Source of the DNA: Clostridiales bacterium
GTDB taxonomy: Bacteria; Bacillota; Clostridia; Oscillospirales; Oscillospiraceae
Direction: 5' to 3'
NCBI GenBank assembly: GCA_003150485.1
Contig: QALX01000001.1
Location: forward strand, 62,001 to 126,000
DNA: 64,000 nt
The position numbers and the translations under genes are program-made. Under the pieces are notes generated by a model. The model did not search any database. It worked only from the letters and a program-made list of their open reading frames with translations, and was not told where the DNA came from. Below are positions 49,675 through 60,426 of this stretch, in pieces (positions within the stretch are counted from its first letter, which is position 1; each line of letters opens with the position of its first letter).

Positions 49675-50382
49675 ATGAAAATTTTGAACATCGCAGAGGA
49701 ACTGCGCGGCAACGCCTATCCCGGCCGCGGCATCATTCTGGGCCGCAGCGCAGATAATACCAAGGCGGTCATTGCCTACTTTATCATGGGCCGCAGCGTC
49801 AACAGCCGCAACCGCATCTTCTCCGTCACCGAGGACGGCATCCGCACCGAGGCCTATGACGCCTCCAAGATGCAGGACCCCAGCCTGATTATCTATCACC
49901 CGGTCCGCTGCTTCGACGGTAAGACCATCGTCACCAACGGCGACCAGACTGACTCCGTCCGGGACGCCATCTACGAGGGCCACTGCTACCGTCACGGCCT
50001 GCTGCCCCGTACCTTTGAGCCAGACGCCCCCAACTACACCCCCCGGATCTCCGGCGTGGTAAAGCCGGACGGCAGCTACAACCTGTCCATCCTCAAGAGC
50101 TTCAACGGCGATCCCGCCTGCTGCTGCCGTTACTTCTTCGAATACGACGCGCCGGTGGCGGGCTACGGCCACTTTATCCACACCTACCGTGGGGACGGCG
50201 ATCCCCTGCCCTCCTTTGAAGGGGAGCCGGAAGTGATCACCATTGACTGCGCCACTGCCGGTGAATTTGCCGACCTGCTGTGGGCCAACCTGAACGAAGC
50301 CAACAAGGTTTCCCTCTTCGTCCGCTACACTGACATCGCCTCCGGCAAAACCGACGATGTGATCAAAAACGCCAACGTGTAA
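49675..50382 (+). CDS. purO: IMP cyclohydrolase, PurO-type (archaeal-like family)
   Basis: 235 aa. N-terminus YPGRGIILGRSADNTKAVIAYFIMGRSVNSRNRIF is the pattern of the IMP_cyclohyd (PurO) family first found in Archaea, not of PurH. Likely closes FAICAR to IMP. It lies directly upstream of a stand-alone AICAR formyltransferase, so the two together replace bifunctional PurH. Confidence 0.88.
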   Translation: MKILNIAEELRGNAYPGRGIILGRSADNTKAVIAYFIMGRSVNSRNRIFSVTEDGIRTEAYDASKMQDPSLIIYHPVRCFDGKTIVTNGDQTDSVRDAIYEGHCYRHGLLPRTFEPDAPNYTPRISGVVKPDGSYNLSILKSFNGDPACCCRYFFEYDAPVAGYGHFIHTYRGDGDPLPSFEGEPEVITIDCATAGEFADLLWANLNEANKVSLFVRYTDIASGKTDDVIKNANV

Positions 50383-50402
50383 TTTTCAGGAGGTACGAAA
50401 CA

Positions 50403-51578
50403 ATGAAGGAACTGGAACTGAAATACGGCTGTAACCCCAACCAGAAGCCCAGCCGCATCTATATGCTGGATGGCGACCTGCCGGTCACGGTCCTCAACGG
50501 CAAGCCCGGCTATATCAACTTTATGGACGCTTTCAACTCCTGGCAGCTGGTCAAAGAGCTGAAGGCCGCCACCGGCCTGCCCGCCGCCGCCTCTTTTAAG
50601 CACGTTTCCCCTGCCGGCGCCGCCGTGGGCCTGCCCCTCAGCGACACCGACAAGGCCATCTACTTTGTGGACCCCAAGGCGGAGATCACGCCCATCGCCG
50701 CCGCCTATATCCGGGCCCGCGGCGCGGATCGTCTGTGCTCCTACGGCGACTGGGCAGCTCTGTCCGACGTGTGTGACGCCGCCACCGCCGCCTATCTGAA
50801 AGACGAGGTCTCCGATGGCATCATCGCCCCCGGCTACACCGAGGAGGCTCTGGCCATCCTGAAGACCAAGAAGAAGGGCAACTACAATGTCGTGCAAATC
50901 GACCCGGACTACGTGCCCGCCATGCCCGAGCGCCGGGAAATCTTCGGCGTGGTCTTTGAACAGGGCCACAACTTCCTGAAGATCGACGAGGAGATGCTCC
51001 AGAACATCGTCTCCGACAACAAGGATCTACCGGAGAGCGCCAAGATTGACCTGATCGTCAGCCTAATCACCCTGAAGTATACCCAGTCCAACTCGGTCTG
51101 CTACGTGAAGGACGGCCAGACCATCGGCGTGGGCGCCGGCCAGCAGAGCCGGATCCACTGCACCCGCCTGGCCGGCAACAAGGCCGACAACTGGTGGATG
51201 CGCCAACATCCCAAGGTGCTGGGCCTCCAGTTTGTGGACGGTATCCGCCGCCCCAACCGGGACAACGCCATTGACGTGTACACCTCCGACGAGTACGAGG
51301 ATGTGCTGGCTGACGGCGTGTGGCAGGAAACCTTCAAGGTCAAGCCCGAGGTGCTCACTGAGGCCGAAAAGAAGGAGTGGATCGCCAAGATGACCGACGT
51401 GTCCGTGGGTTCCGACGCCTTCTTCCCCTTCGGCGACAACGTGGAGCGCGCTCACAAGTCCGGCGTCAAGTATATCGCCGAGCCCGGCGGTTCCATCCGG
51501 GACGACAACGTCATCGAGGCCTGCAATAAGCACGGTATTGTGATGTGCTTCACCGGCATCCGTCTGTTCCACCACTGA
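50403..51578 (+). CDS. AICAR formyltransferase (stand-alone, no cyclohydrolase domain)
   Basis: 391 aa. Carries the transformylase motif ASFKHVSPAGAAVG with the catalytic Lys-His pair, and the C-terminal SDAFFPFGDNVERAHKSGVKYIAEPGGSIRDD. The N-terminal IMP cyclohydrolase domain of PurH is absent; the chain begins directly with LKYGCNPNQKPS. The 10-formyl-THF-dependent step follows PurB and precedes the PurO-type cyclohydrolase. Confidence 0.92.
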   Translation: MKELELKYGCNPNQKPSRIYMLDGDLPVTVLNGKPGYINFMDAFNSWQLVKELKAATGLPAAASFKHVSPAGAAVGLPLSDTDKAIYFVDPKAEITPIAAAYIRARGADRLCSYGDWAALSDVCDAATAAYLKDEVSDGIIAPGYTEEALAILKTKKKGNYNVVQIDPDYVPAMPERREIFGVVFEQGHNFLKIDEEMLQNIVSDNKDLPESAKIDLIVSLITLKYTQSNSVCYVKDGQTIGVGAGQQSRIHCTRLAGNKADNWWMRQHPKVLGLQFVDGIRRPNRDNAIDVYTSDEYEDVLADGVWQETFKVKPEVLTEAEKKEWIAKMTDVSVGSDAFFPFGDNVERAHKSGVKYIAEPGGSIRDDNVIEACNKHGIVMCFTGIRLFHH

Positions 51579-51624
51579 TTTCCCAGCCCTTCCCAAGATT
51601 TTTGATCAATGAGGTGAATCACAC

Positions 51625-52887
51625 ATGAAAGTGTTAGTTGTTGGCGGCGGCGGCCGTGAACACGCCATTTGCTGGGCTTTGAAGAAAAGCCCCAAGGTGA
51701 CCGAACTGTTCTGCGCCCCGGGCAACGCCGGGATCAGCTCCATCGCCACCTGTGTCCCCATCACCGCCACCGATGTGGACGCCATGGTCCAGTGGGCAGT
51801 GGACAACGCCATGGATTTTGTCATGGTGGCCCCTGACGATCCCCTGGCCCTGGGCATGGTAGACGCCATGGAGGCCGCCGGTCTGAAGACCTTTGGCCCC
51901 CGTAAAAACGCCGCCATCATCGAGGCCAGCAAGGCCTTTTCCAAGGAGCTGATGGCAAAGTACCACATCCCCACTGCAAAATACAAAACCTTCACCGATG
52001 AGGCCGAAGCCCTGGCCTATATCGACCAAGAGGGTGCCCCCATCGTAGTCAAGGCCGACGGGCTGGCCCTGGGCAAGGGCGTCACCGTGGCTGAGACAGT
52101 GGAGGAGGCCAAGCAGGCCGTACGGGACATGATGGAGGGCGGCAAGTTCGGCGCCTCCGGCCTGACCGTTGTCATCGAGGAGTGTATGGTCGGCCCGGAA
52201 GTCACTGTGCTCTGCTTCGCCGACGGGGAGCACATCGCCCCCATGCCCTCCTCTCAGGACCACAAGCGGGCCTATGACGGCAATCTGGGGCCCAACACCG
52301 GCGGTATGGGCGCCTTCACCCCCTCCCCCAATTACACCCCGGAACTGGCAGACCAGTGCATGAAGGAGATCTTCCTCCCCACCATGGCCGCCATGAAGGC
52401 GGAGGGCCGACCCTTTAAGGGCGTCATCTACTTTGGCCTGATGCTGACCCCCCAGGGCCCCAAGGTGGTGGAGTACAACGCCCGGTTTGGCGACCCCGAG
52501 ACCCAGGCCGTGCTGTACCAACTGGACAGCGACCTGTTTGAGATCTTCAACGCCTGTGTGGACGGCACCCTGGCAGACCTGGTCATCCGATGGAAACCGG
52601 GCGCGGCCTGCTGTCTGGTGCTGGCTTCCGGCGGTTATCCCCTCAGCTACGAAAAGGGGTTCGAGATCTCCGGTCTGGACCGGGTAGAGAACGCCACCGT
52701 CTTCCACGCCGGCACTAAGTTCGGCCCCACCGGCGCATACCTCACCAACGGCGGTCGGGTTCTGGGCGTCACCGCCTCCGGCGACACCCTGGCTCAGGCG
52801 GTGGAGCATGCCTATGCCGCTGCAAAGCCGATCTCCTGGAAGGACATGCATTTCCGTACCGACATCGGAAAGGTTTGGGTAGATTAA
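51625..52887 (+). CDS. purD: Phosphoribosylamine-glycine ligase PurD
   Basis: 420 aa ATP-grasp enzyme. N-terminal MKVLVVGGGGREHAICW, ATP-grasp loop IVVKADGLALGKGVTVAE, and GPNTGGMGAF plus VEYNARFGDPETQ. Last gene of the operon. purB, purK and the FGAM synthetase genes (purL/Q/S) are not in this window. Confidence 0.96.
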   Translation: MKVLVVGGGGREHAICWALKKSPKVTELFCAPGNAGISSIATCVPITATDVDAMVQWAVDNAMDFVMVAPDDPLALGMVDAMEAAGLKTFGPRKNAAIIEASKAFSKELMAKYHIPTAKYKTFTDEAEALAYIDQEGAPIVVKADGLALGKGVTVAETVEEAKQAVRDMMEGGKFGASGLTVVIEECMVGPEVTVLCFADGEHIAPMPSSQDHKRAYDGNLGPNTGGMGAFTPSPNYTPELADQCMKEIFLPTMAAMKAEGRPFKGVIYFGLMLTPQGPKVVEYNARFGDPETQAVLYQLDSDLFEIFNACVDGTLADLVIRWKPGAACCLVLASGGYPLSYEKGFEISGLDRVENATVFHAGTKFGPTGAYLTNGGRVLGVTASGDTLAQAVEHAYAAAKPISWKDMHFRTDIGKVWVD

Positions 52888-52908
52888 AATCGTATAGCCC
52901 TCTGCTGT

Positions 52909-52942
52909 GGGTGAGAAACCAATGGGTTTCTCACCCTTTTTT
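52909..52942 (+). terminator. Terminator of the purine operon
   Basis: GGGTGAGAAACC / GGTTTCTCACCC stem with AATG loop and T6. Confidence 0.92.
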
Positions 52943-53099
52943 ATCTATTTTGACTATCTCTCCTTTTTGTAATCCTCTCTTTTTGTGGAATCTATATATT
53001 TTTCTCTTTTTTCGTTAATTTTTTAACTATTTGAAGACGCAGAGCGCATTTTCCCGTTTTTTTCGTGAAAATTTTAACATATGCCGCGATTTTCAGCGT

Positions 53100-53302
53100 T
53101 TGCTTTTTTCTCCGTTGTCTGTTATTATTTTAACAATGAATCGGGCGTCCAACAGTTTTTGTATACTGCTACGGAATCTAACTGATGAACGCCGTCGATG
53201 TTCGGAACGACGGCGGCTCGTATTCATTTTTCATCTTATTTCTTCTTTCTTACCCCTCCCCAGTGGCCGGCGCGGATCCCCCTCCACGCCGGCTTTTCAC
53301 TC
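53100..53302 (+). ncRNA. Candidate small RNA (unnamed)
   Basis: In the AT-rich gap 52943-53325 there is a full promoter (TTGCTT 53100-53105, 17 nt, TATTAT 53123-53128) and no credible ORF. The predicted ~165-nt transcript has a hairpin with CCGTCG/CGACGG arms (about 53193-53214). A pyrimidine-rich single-stranded tract ends in ACCCCTCCCC (53261-53270), and a terminator-like GCCGGCG/CGCCGGC hairpin with TTTT follows (53272-53302). The C-rich tract could pair with Shine-Dalgarno sequences. No known family recognised. Confidence 0.45.
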
Positions 53303-53325
53303 AGTATCTTGTTGTTAGAACGCAA

Positions 53326-53365
53326 AAAAGCGGCAGACACCTGGTTGGCGTCTGCCGCTTTCTGC
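53326..53365 (-). terminator. Terminator of metK
   Basis: AAAGCGGCAGAC / GTCTGCCGCTTT stem; minus-strand T6 follows. Confidence 0.9.
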
Positions 53366-53397
53366 GTTTCTTTTTAGAGTGCCTGGACAGCGCCCAT

Positions 53398-54579
53398 TTA
53401 CAGGTACTGCTTCAGGGTCTCCACCTTGGTCAGCTGCTCCCAGGGCAGATCCAGATCGGGACGGCCGAAGTGGCCATAGGCTGCGGTCTGCTCATAGATG
53501 GGCCGGCGCAGATCCAGGTAGCTGATGATGGAAGCGGGACGCAGGTCAAAGACCTCATCGACGATGGCCGCCAGCTTTTCATCAGCGATCACACCAGTGC
53601 CGTAGGTGTCTACAAAGACGGAGACCGGACGGGCCACGCCGATAGCATAGGCCAGCTCAATCTGGCACTTTTTCGCCAGACCTGCCGCCACGATATTCTT
53701 GGCCACGTGACGGGCCATGTAGGCCGCACTGCGGTCCACCTTGGTGGGGTCCTTGCCAGAGAAGGCGCCGCCGCCGTGGGCTGCCGCGCCGCCGTAGGTG
53801 TCCACGATGATCTTACGACCGGTGAGGCCGGAGTCGCCTACCGGGCCGCCCACGACAAACCGGCCGGTGGGGTTGACAAAGAACCGGGTTTCCGGACGGA
53901 TCAGCTTCTTGGGCAGGTTGGGCCGGATGACCTCCTCCACGATGGCCTCCCGCAGATCCTTGATGTCGATATCCGGGTCGTGCTGGGTGGAGACGACGAT
54001 GGTGGGGCACCAGGTGACGTTGCCATTTTCATCATAGGCCACGGTGACCTGGCTCTTGCCGTCGGGACGCATCCAGGGCAGAGTACCGTCCTTGCGCAGC
54101 TTGGACATGGCCAGGGTCAGGTTGTGGGCCAGGGCGATGGGGGCGGGCATCAGCTCGTCGGTCTCGTCGCAGGCATAGCCGAACATCATGCCCTGGTCGC
54201 CGGCGCCGATCAGGTCCGCCTCATCCACGGCGCTCTCCTTGTATTCGAAGGAGTTGTTGACGCCCATGGCGATGTCGGGGGACTGCTTGTCCAGGACGGG
54301 CAGCACGGCGCAGCTCTGGGCGTCGAATCCGTAGGCGGGGTTGTTGTAGCCGATACGGTCCACGGTATTCCGGACGATGGTGGGGATATCCACCTTGGCG
54401 GTGGTGGTGATCTCGCCCATCACCAGCACCATACCGGTGGTGGTGGCGGTTTCGCAGGCGACGCGGGCCGTGGGGTCCTGAGCCAGAATGCAGTCCAGCA
54501 CCGCGTCGGAGATCTGGTCGCACATCTTATCAGGATGGCCCTCGGTCACGGATTCAGATGTAAATACATGTTCTTTCAT
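53398..54579 (-). CDS. metK: S-adenosylmethionine synthetase
   Basis: 393 aa from ATG at 54579. Contains FTSESVTEGHPDKMCDQISDAVLD, GAGDQGMMFGYA and the P-loop-like GGGAFSGKDPTKVDRSAAY. Makes SAM from methionine and ATP. The frame extends 25 codons upstream into the riboswitch expression region and is not used. Controlled by the SAM-I riboswitch. Confidence 0.96.
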   Translation of the reverse strand: MKEHVFTSESVTEGHPDKMCDQISDAVLDCILAQDPTARVACETATTTGMVLVMGEITTTAKVDIPTIVRNTVDRIGYNNPAYGFDAQSCAVLPVLDKQSPDIAMGVNNSFEYKESAVDEADLIGAGDQGMMFGYACDETDELMPAPIALAHNLTLAMSKLRKDGTLPWMRPDGKSQVTVAYDENGNVTWCPTIVVSTQHDPDIDIKDLREAIVEEVIRPNLPKKLIRPETRFFVNPTGRFVVGGPVGDSGLTGRKIIVDTYGGAAAHGGGAFSGKDPTKVDRSAAYMARHVAKNIVAAGLAKKCQIELAYAIGVARPVSVFVDTYGTGVIADEKLAAIVDEVFDLRPASIISYLDLRRPIYEQTAAYGHFGRPDLDLPWEQLTKVETLKQYL

Positions 54580-54643
54580 AGCTGTTTGTCCTTTCTCTAA
54601 AGGGTAAGTCAATTTGCAAGAGAAACAGCCTCTGGAAAAAGAA

Positions 54644-54672
54644 GAAAAAAACACGCTCCGCAGGCGGAACGC
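54644..54672 (-). terminator. Expression-platform terminator of the SAM riboswitch
   Basis: CGTTCCGC / GCGGAGCG stem followed on the minus strand by GTTTTTTTC. Confidence 0.85.
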
Positions 54673-54682
54673 GAAATGAGCT

Positions 54683-54790
54683 TGTTCCTCATCTTTCGAT
54701 ATTTCACCGCCGGAATTAGCACCTTACGCATCAGACATGCACAGGTTGCTGGGCTTCATCGGGCCGATCCCTCCACCACTCTTGATAAGG
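54683..54790 (-). promoter_or_regulatory. SAM-I riboswitch (S box)
   Basis: Minus-strand order: CTTATCAAGAGTGGTGGAGG (54770-54789), ATCGGCCCGATGAAGCC, CAGCAACC, AAGGTGCTAATTCC (about 54714-54727) and GAAAGATGAGG. These are all the invariant S-box elements. SAM binding should favour the terminator and shut off metK. Confidence 0.96.
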
Positions 54791-54809
54791 CTGTTCAATT
54801 GTTAAGCTT

Positions 54810-54837
54810 ATTATAGCAGTATCCCTGCTGTTGTCAA
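54810..54837 (-). promoter_or_regulatory. Promoter of metK
   Basis: TTGACA, 16 nt, TATAAT on the minus strand. Confidence 0.85.
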
Positions 54838-54922
54838 GTGGGTTTTTCCCCCTCCTCCGTCAGGATCACTGATTTTCCGGGGATCTGCGGCGGAAATTTG
54901 GGATGCTTTGCGCCGCTTTACC

Positions 54923-54951
54923 TTGACAAGCCAGGCCGTATTTTGTATCAT
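54923..54951 (+). promoter_or_regulatory. Promoter of the MarR-acpP unit
   Basis: TTGACA, 17 nt, TATCAT. The segment just downstream (AGTTAGCTTATATAA) could hold a MarR operator, but I see no clear palindrome. Confidence 0.75.
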
Positions 54952-54993
54952 AGCGTTTAGTTAGCTTATATAATCACTTTCCGGAGGCACACC

Positions 54994-55455
54994 ATGACAG
55001 GCTTTGCGGCACAATTCAACCACCTTTTTGAGGAGCTCTACCAGAGCGTCCTGCAAACGGAAAAGCGGGCCTTCCCCGACCACCGACGCCTGCCCCTCAG
55101 CGCCAGCGAACTCTGCGTTCTGGAGCGGATCGCCCAGGCCCCGGAGGCTGGGATCACCATCAGCGACCTGGCCGCTCTCCTGGAAGTGGCCCGCCCCTCC
55201 GCCAGCGTGGCGGTGAACAAGCTGCGCCAGAAGGGGTTTGTCGCCAAGGTCCCCAGCCAAGCTGACGGCCGCTCCGTCCTGGTTACCCTGACCCACGAGG
55301 GTAAGCTGGCCTGCGCCTACCACAGCTACTGCCGCTGCCAGCGCTTTCTCCAGCTCTCCCACGCCTACACCGACGAGGAGCAGTCTTCCCTGCTCCGGTG
55401 CATGGAGCGCCTGAAAGCGTTTCTGCAAACCGGCACCCCCCCAGAGGGCGCTTAA
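54994..55455 (+). CDS. MarR-family transcriptional regulator
   Basis: 153 aa. Winged helix with ELCVLERIAQAPEAGITISDLAALLEVARPSASVAVNKLRQKGFV (recognition helix), then the wing SQADGRSVLVTLT. Unusually Cys-rich helix CAYHSYCRCQRF around residue ~110. It lies 76 nt upstream of acpP. In Firmicutes a FabT-type MarR regulator often controls fatty-acid genes, so a FabT-like role is plausible but unproven. Confidence 0.85.
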   Translation: MTGFAAQFNHLFEELYQSVLQTEKRAFPDHRRLPLSASELCVLERIAQAPEAGITISDLAALLEVARPSASVAVNKLRQKGFVAKVPSQADGRSVLVTLTHEGKLACAYHSYCRCQRFLQLSHAYTDEEQSSLLRCMERLKAFLQTGTPPEGA

Positions 55456-55531
55456 TCCAAAACGTAAGGCCGGTTTCCGGTTTTGCACATAATTTCAAAG
55501 ACAGCACTGTTTCAACAACGGAGGTTTTACT

Positions 55532-55756
55532 ATGGACATCTATGCAATGATTATCAACCTGCTGGCAGAGCACACCGGCCGGGACGCTTCGGAATTCACC
55601 CCTGAGACCACCTTTGAATCCCTGGGCATCGACTCTCTGGAGACCGTGGAAATGGTCATGGAGCTGGAGGAAGAACTGGACGTGGAGCTGGAACTGGATG
55701 AAAAGGTCGCCACCATCGCCGAACTGACCGCTTTCGTAGAAAAGAAAGTGGGCTGA
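55532..55756 (+). CDS. acpP: Acyl carrier protein
   Basis: 74 aa, acidic four-helix protein. The phosphopantetheine serine is in LGIDSLETVEMVMELEEELDVEL. ATG preceded by GGAGG. Carries acyl chains for fatty-acid synthesis. Here it stands with a MarR gene and without other fab genes. Confidence 0.93.
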   Translation: MDIYAMIINLLAEHTGRDASEFTPETTFESLGIDSLETVEMVMELEEELDVELELDEKVATIAELTAFVEKKVG

Positions 55757-55781
55757 TTGTCTACTTAGCCATCCTTTTTCG

Positions 55782-55820
55782 GAGCTTATCCTCTCAAATG
55801 GGAGAGGATAAGCTCTTTTT
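55782..55820 (+). terminator. Terminator of acpP
   Basis: GAGCTTATCCTCTC / GAGAGGATAAGCTC stem with T5. Confidence 0.92.
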
Positions 55821-55832
55821 CATCTGCGGGCA

Positions 55833-55860
55833 GAAAAACCCGGCCAAAGCCGGGTTTTTC
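55833..55860 (-). terminator. Terminator of the DnaK gene
   Basis: AAAAACCCGGC / GCCGGGTTTTT stem-loop; T5 on the minus strand. Confidence 0.9.
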
Positions 55861-55870
55861 TGTCTGTTGT

Positions 55871-57691
<1,821 letters not shown>

Positions 57692-57905
57692 AGCGCCTGC
57701 CTCCTGCCATCTGTTTTCTCGCTTACTATACCACATGTCCGTTACGAATTTGTAAATAAATTCATAATTTTTATCGGGAATTTTACACTTCCCGGCGGTC
57801 TTTGACAGGTTTATATTGACTAATTTCCCGGAAACGTATAAAATAATTTATTGTGTAAATTATACGCAGCCCTATTCTCACGGATTTTGAAAGGCGGTAT
57901 GACAC

Positions 57906-59003
57906 TTGAAATATGATTACCTTGTGGTTGGCGCCGGTTTTTTCGGAGCGGTTTTCGCCTATGAGGCCCGCCAACGGGGCAAGCGCTGCCTGGTGGTAGA
58001 CAAGCGTCCCCACATCGGCGGCAACTGCTATACCGAGACCATGGAGCAGATCCATGTCCACAAATACGGCGCCCACATTTTCCACACCTCTGACCGGGAA
58101 ATCTGGGACTACGTGAATCAATTTGCCCTGTTTAACAACTACATCAACGCCCCTGTGGCCAACTACAAAGGGGAAATCTACAATCTCCCCTTCAACATGA
58201 ACACCTTCAGCAAGCTCTGGGGCATCGCCACTCCGGCGGAGGCCCGGGCCAGAATCGACGCCCAGCGAGGCGACGCCCCGGCCGAGCCCTCCAACCTGGA
58301 GGAACAGGCCATCTCCCTGGTGGGCCGGGACATCTACGAAAAGCTGGTGAAGGGCTACACCGAGAAACAGTGGGGCCGCCCCTGTACCGAGCTGCCCGCT
58401 TTTATCATCAAGCGCCTGCCGGTTCGCTTCGTCTACGACAACAACTACTTCAACGACCGCTTTCAGGGCATCCCCGAGGGCGGCTACACCCCGATCTTTG
58501 AACAGCTCCTGGAGGGTACCGATCTGCGCCTGAACTGCGACTATCTGGCCCATCGGGAGCAGCTGCGCCCCCTGGCGGACCGGGTGATCTACACCGGACC
58601 CATCGACCAGTACTTTGACTACCGCTTCGGCCCTCTCCAGTTCCGCAGTCTCCGCTTTGAGACCCAGGTTCTGGAGGAGGAAAACTTCCAGGGCAATGCC
58701 GTGGTCAACTACACTGACCGGGAAACCCCCTACACCCGCATCATTGAGCACAAGCACTTCGAGTTCGGCACCCAGCCCAAAACCGTCGTCACCCGGGAAT
58801 ACCCCGCCGACTGGACCATTGGGGCGGAGCCCTACTACACCGTCAACGATGGGGAAAATGACGCGCTCTACCGGCGCTACGCCGCTCTGGCCGCCCAGGA
58901 CCCCTCGGTCATTTTCGGCGGCCGCCTGGGCGAGTACAAGTACTACGATATGGACAAGGTGATCGCTTCCTCCCTGAAGCTGGTCCGACAGGAGCTGGAC
59001 TGA
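57906..59003 (+). CDS. glf: UDP-galactopyranose mutase
   Basis: 365 aa from a TTG start after AAAGGCGG. FAD-binding YLVVGAGFFGAVFAYEARQRG with VVDKRPHIGGNCYTE, then HKYGAHIFHTSDREIWDYVN, EKQWGRPCTELPA and the C-terminal GRLGEYKYYDMDKVI (substrate phosphate contacts). Makes UDP-galactofuranose. Directly followed by an LCP enzyme, so the product probably feeds a galactofuranose-containing wall polymer. Confidence 0.95.
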   Translation: MKYDYLVVGAGFFGAVFAYEARQRGKRCLVVDKRPHIGGNCYTETMEQIHVHKYGAHIFHTSDREIWDYVNQFALFNNYINAPVANYKGEIYNLPFNMNTFSKLWGIATPAEARARIDAQRGDAPAEPSNLEEQAISLVGRDIYEKLVKGYTEKQWGRPCTELPAFIIKRLPVRFVYDNNYFNDRFQGIPEGGYTPIFEQLLEGTDLRLNCDYLAHREQLRPLADRVIYTGPIDQYFDYRFGPLQFRSLRFETQVLEEENFQGNAVVNYTDRETPYTRIIEHKHFEFGTQPKTVVTREYPADWTIGAEPYYTVNDGENDALYRRYAALAAQDPSVIFGGRLGEYKYYDMDKVIASSLKLVRQELD

Positions 59004-59052
59004 CAGCAGCTCTCCCTCCTGTGACTTAACAGACAGAAATGAGGTTATCGCT

Positions 59053-60342
59053 ATGAGCGGCAAACGAGTGAACGGCAACGACCCCAACTATCAGGCACGG
59101 CGGCGCGCCTCCGGCCAATCCCCCTACTCGTCTTCCAACTCACGCAACAGACGGCAGCAAGGCAGCGCCGGCAGCCCGTCCTCCCACAGCGGGGGCGACC
59201 GCCCCCGCCCCCCCCAGAACGGGTCCCGCCCCGCCTCTTCCGGCGGCAGGCGCCGGCGCCCCCGCAGGCGGAAGCGCTCCCGGGCGCTGCGGGTCCTCCT
59301 GACCGTTCTGGCCATCCTGCTGGCCATCTGCGTGGCGGTCTATGCCTTCGGCCAGTGGGAGCTGGGCAAGATCGGCCGGCTGGGCAAGAGCTTCTTCACC
59401 AGTGAGAACTTTGAGCAGGACGGCAGCGGCGCCGACACCATTGAGGCCGTGGACTGGGGCAAGGCTGATATTGCCACCAGCGTGGACGGCGTGGTCAACG
59501 TGCTTCTGGTGGGCCAGGACACCCGGAAGGCAGAAGAGCGGGCCCGTTCGGACTCCATGATCCTTTTAAGCGTCAACAAAAACACCAATCAGCTCACCAT
59601 GATCTCCCTGATGCGGGATCTGTACGTGCAAATCCCCGGCTACAGTGACAACAAACTCAACGCAGCCTACGCCTTCGGCGGCTTTGAGCTGCTGGATGAA
59701 ACCATCGCCACCAATTTCGGCATCGCAGTGGACTATAACGTGGAGGTCAACTTCAAGGGCTTTAAGGACATTGTAGATACCATCGGTGGCCTGGACCTGG
59801 AACTCAACGAAACCGAAGCGGAGTATATGAACAGCGCCGAGTTTGTGGAGGACATGGGTGTCAAGCTGGACCGCAACTTCACCCCGGGCATGAACCACCT
59901 GAACGGTCAGGAAGCTTTGTGCTACGCTCGGATCCGCCATGTGGGCAACAGCGACTGGGAGCGGACTGACCGCCAGCGCAAGGTTATCCAGACCATCTAC
60001 TCCCATGTGCGGGAGGAAAACTGGACCAAACTGCTGGACATCTACTCCAACGTAGCCGACGACCTGACCACCGATATGAACAACACACAGATCGTCAGCA
60101 TTGCCTTCTCCGCCTACTCCATGGGCCTGGAGAGCATCAACAGCTACCGTGTCCCCGCCGACCATATGTACACCAACGAGACGATCAACAGAATGGACAT
60201 CCTGGTGCCCAAAGACTGGGACGCCACCCGCTCCCTGATCAAGGAATACCTCTACAGCGAGGACGGCGGCGCCAGTGCGGAAGATGCCGCGCAGAAAGCC
60301 TTCTCCGGCGCCACGACAACCACGACAACTGGTACAACTTGA
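59053..60342 (+). CDS. LytR-CpsA-Psr (LCP) family wall-polymer ligase
   Basis: 429 aa. A long disordered, Arg/Pro/Ser-rich cytoplasmic tail (1-79), one membrane helix (~80-99), and an extracellular LCP domain. The key residues are in RSDSMILLSVNKNTNQLTMISLMRDLYVQIPG (Arg/Asp pyrophosphate contacts) and CYARIRHVGNSDWERTDRQRKVI. LCP enzymes transfer teichoic acid-like or capsular polymers from lipid carriers to peptidoglycan. C-terminus is Thr-rich. 49 nt after glf. Confidence 0.93.
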   Translation: MSGKRVNGNDPNYQARRRASGQSPYSSSNSRNRRQQGSAGSPSSHSGGDRPRPPQNGSRPASSGGRRRRPRRRKRSRALRVLLTVLAILLAICVAVYAFGQWELGKIGRLGKSFFTSENFEQDGSGADTIEAVDWGKADIATSVDGVVNVLLVGQDTRKAEERARSDSMILLSVNKNTNQLTMISLMRDLYVQIPGYSDNKLNAAYAFGGFELLDETIATNFGIAVDYNVEVNFKGFKDIVDTIGGLDLELNETEAEYMNSAEFVEDMGVKLDRNFTPGMNHLNGQEALCYARIRHVGNSDWERTDRQRKVIQTIYSHVREENWTKLLDIYSNVADDLTTDMNNTQIVSIAFSAYSMGLESINSYRVPADHMYTNETINRMDILVPKDWDATRSLIKEYLYSEDGGASAEDAAQKAFSGATTTTTTGTT

Positions 60343-60363
60343 CTGTGCAGCAGCTGCACAGAT

Positions 60364-60398
60364 AAAAAAGCCCCCTCCCGGCCGGGAGGGGGCTTTTT
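60364..60398. terminator. Bidirectional terminator (LCP gene / flavodiiron gene)
   Basis: AAAAAAGCCCCCTCCCGG / CCGGGAGGGGGCTTTTT stem, A/T tracts on both sides. Confidence 0.93.
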
Positions 60399-60426
60399 CG
60401 CTTTTTGTGGTTTCCGATAGGGCGTT

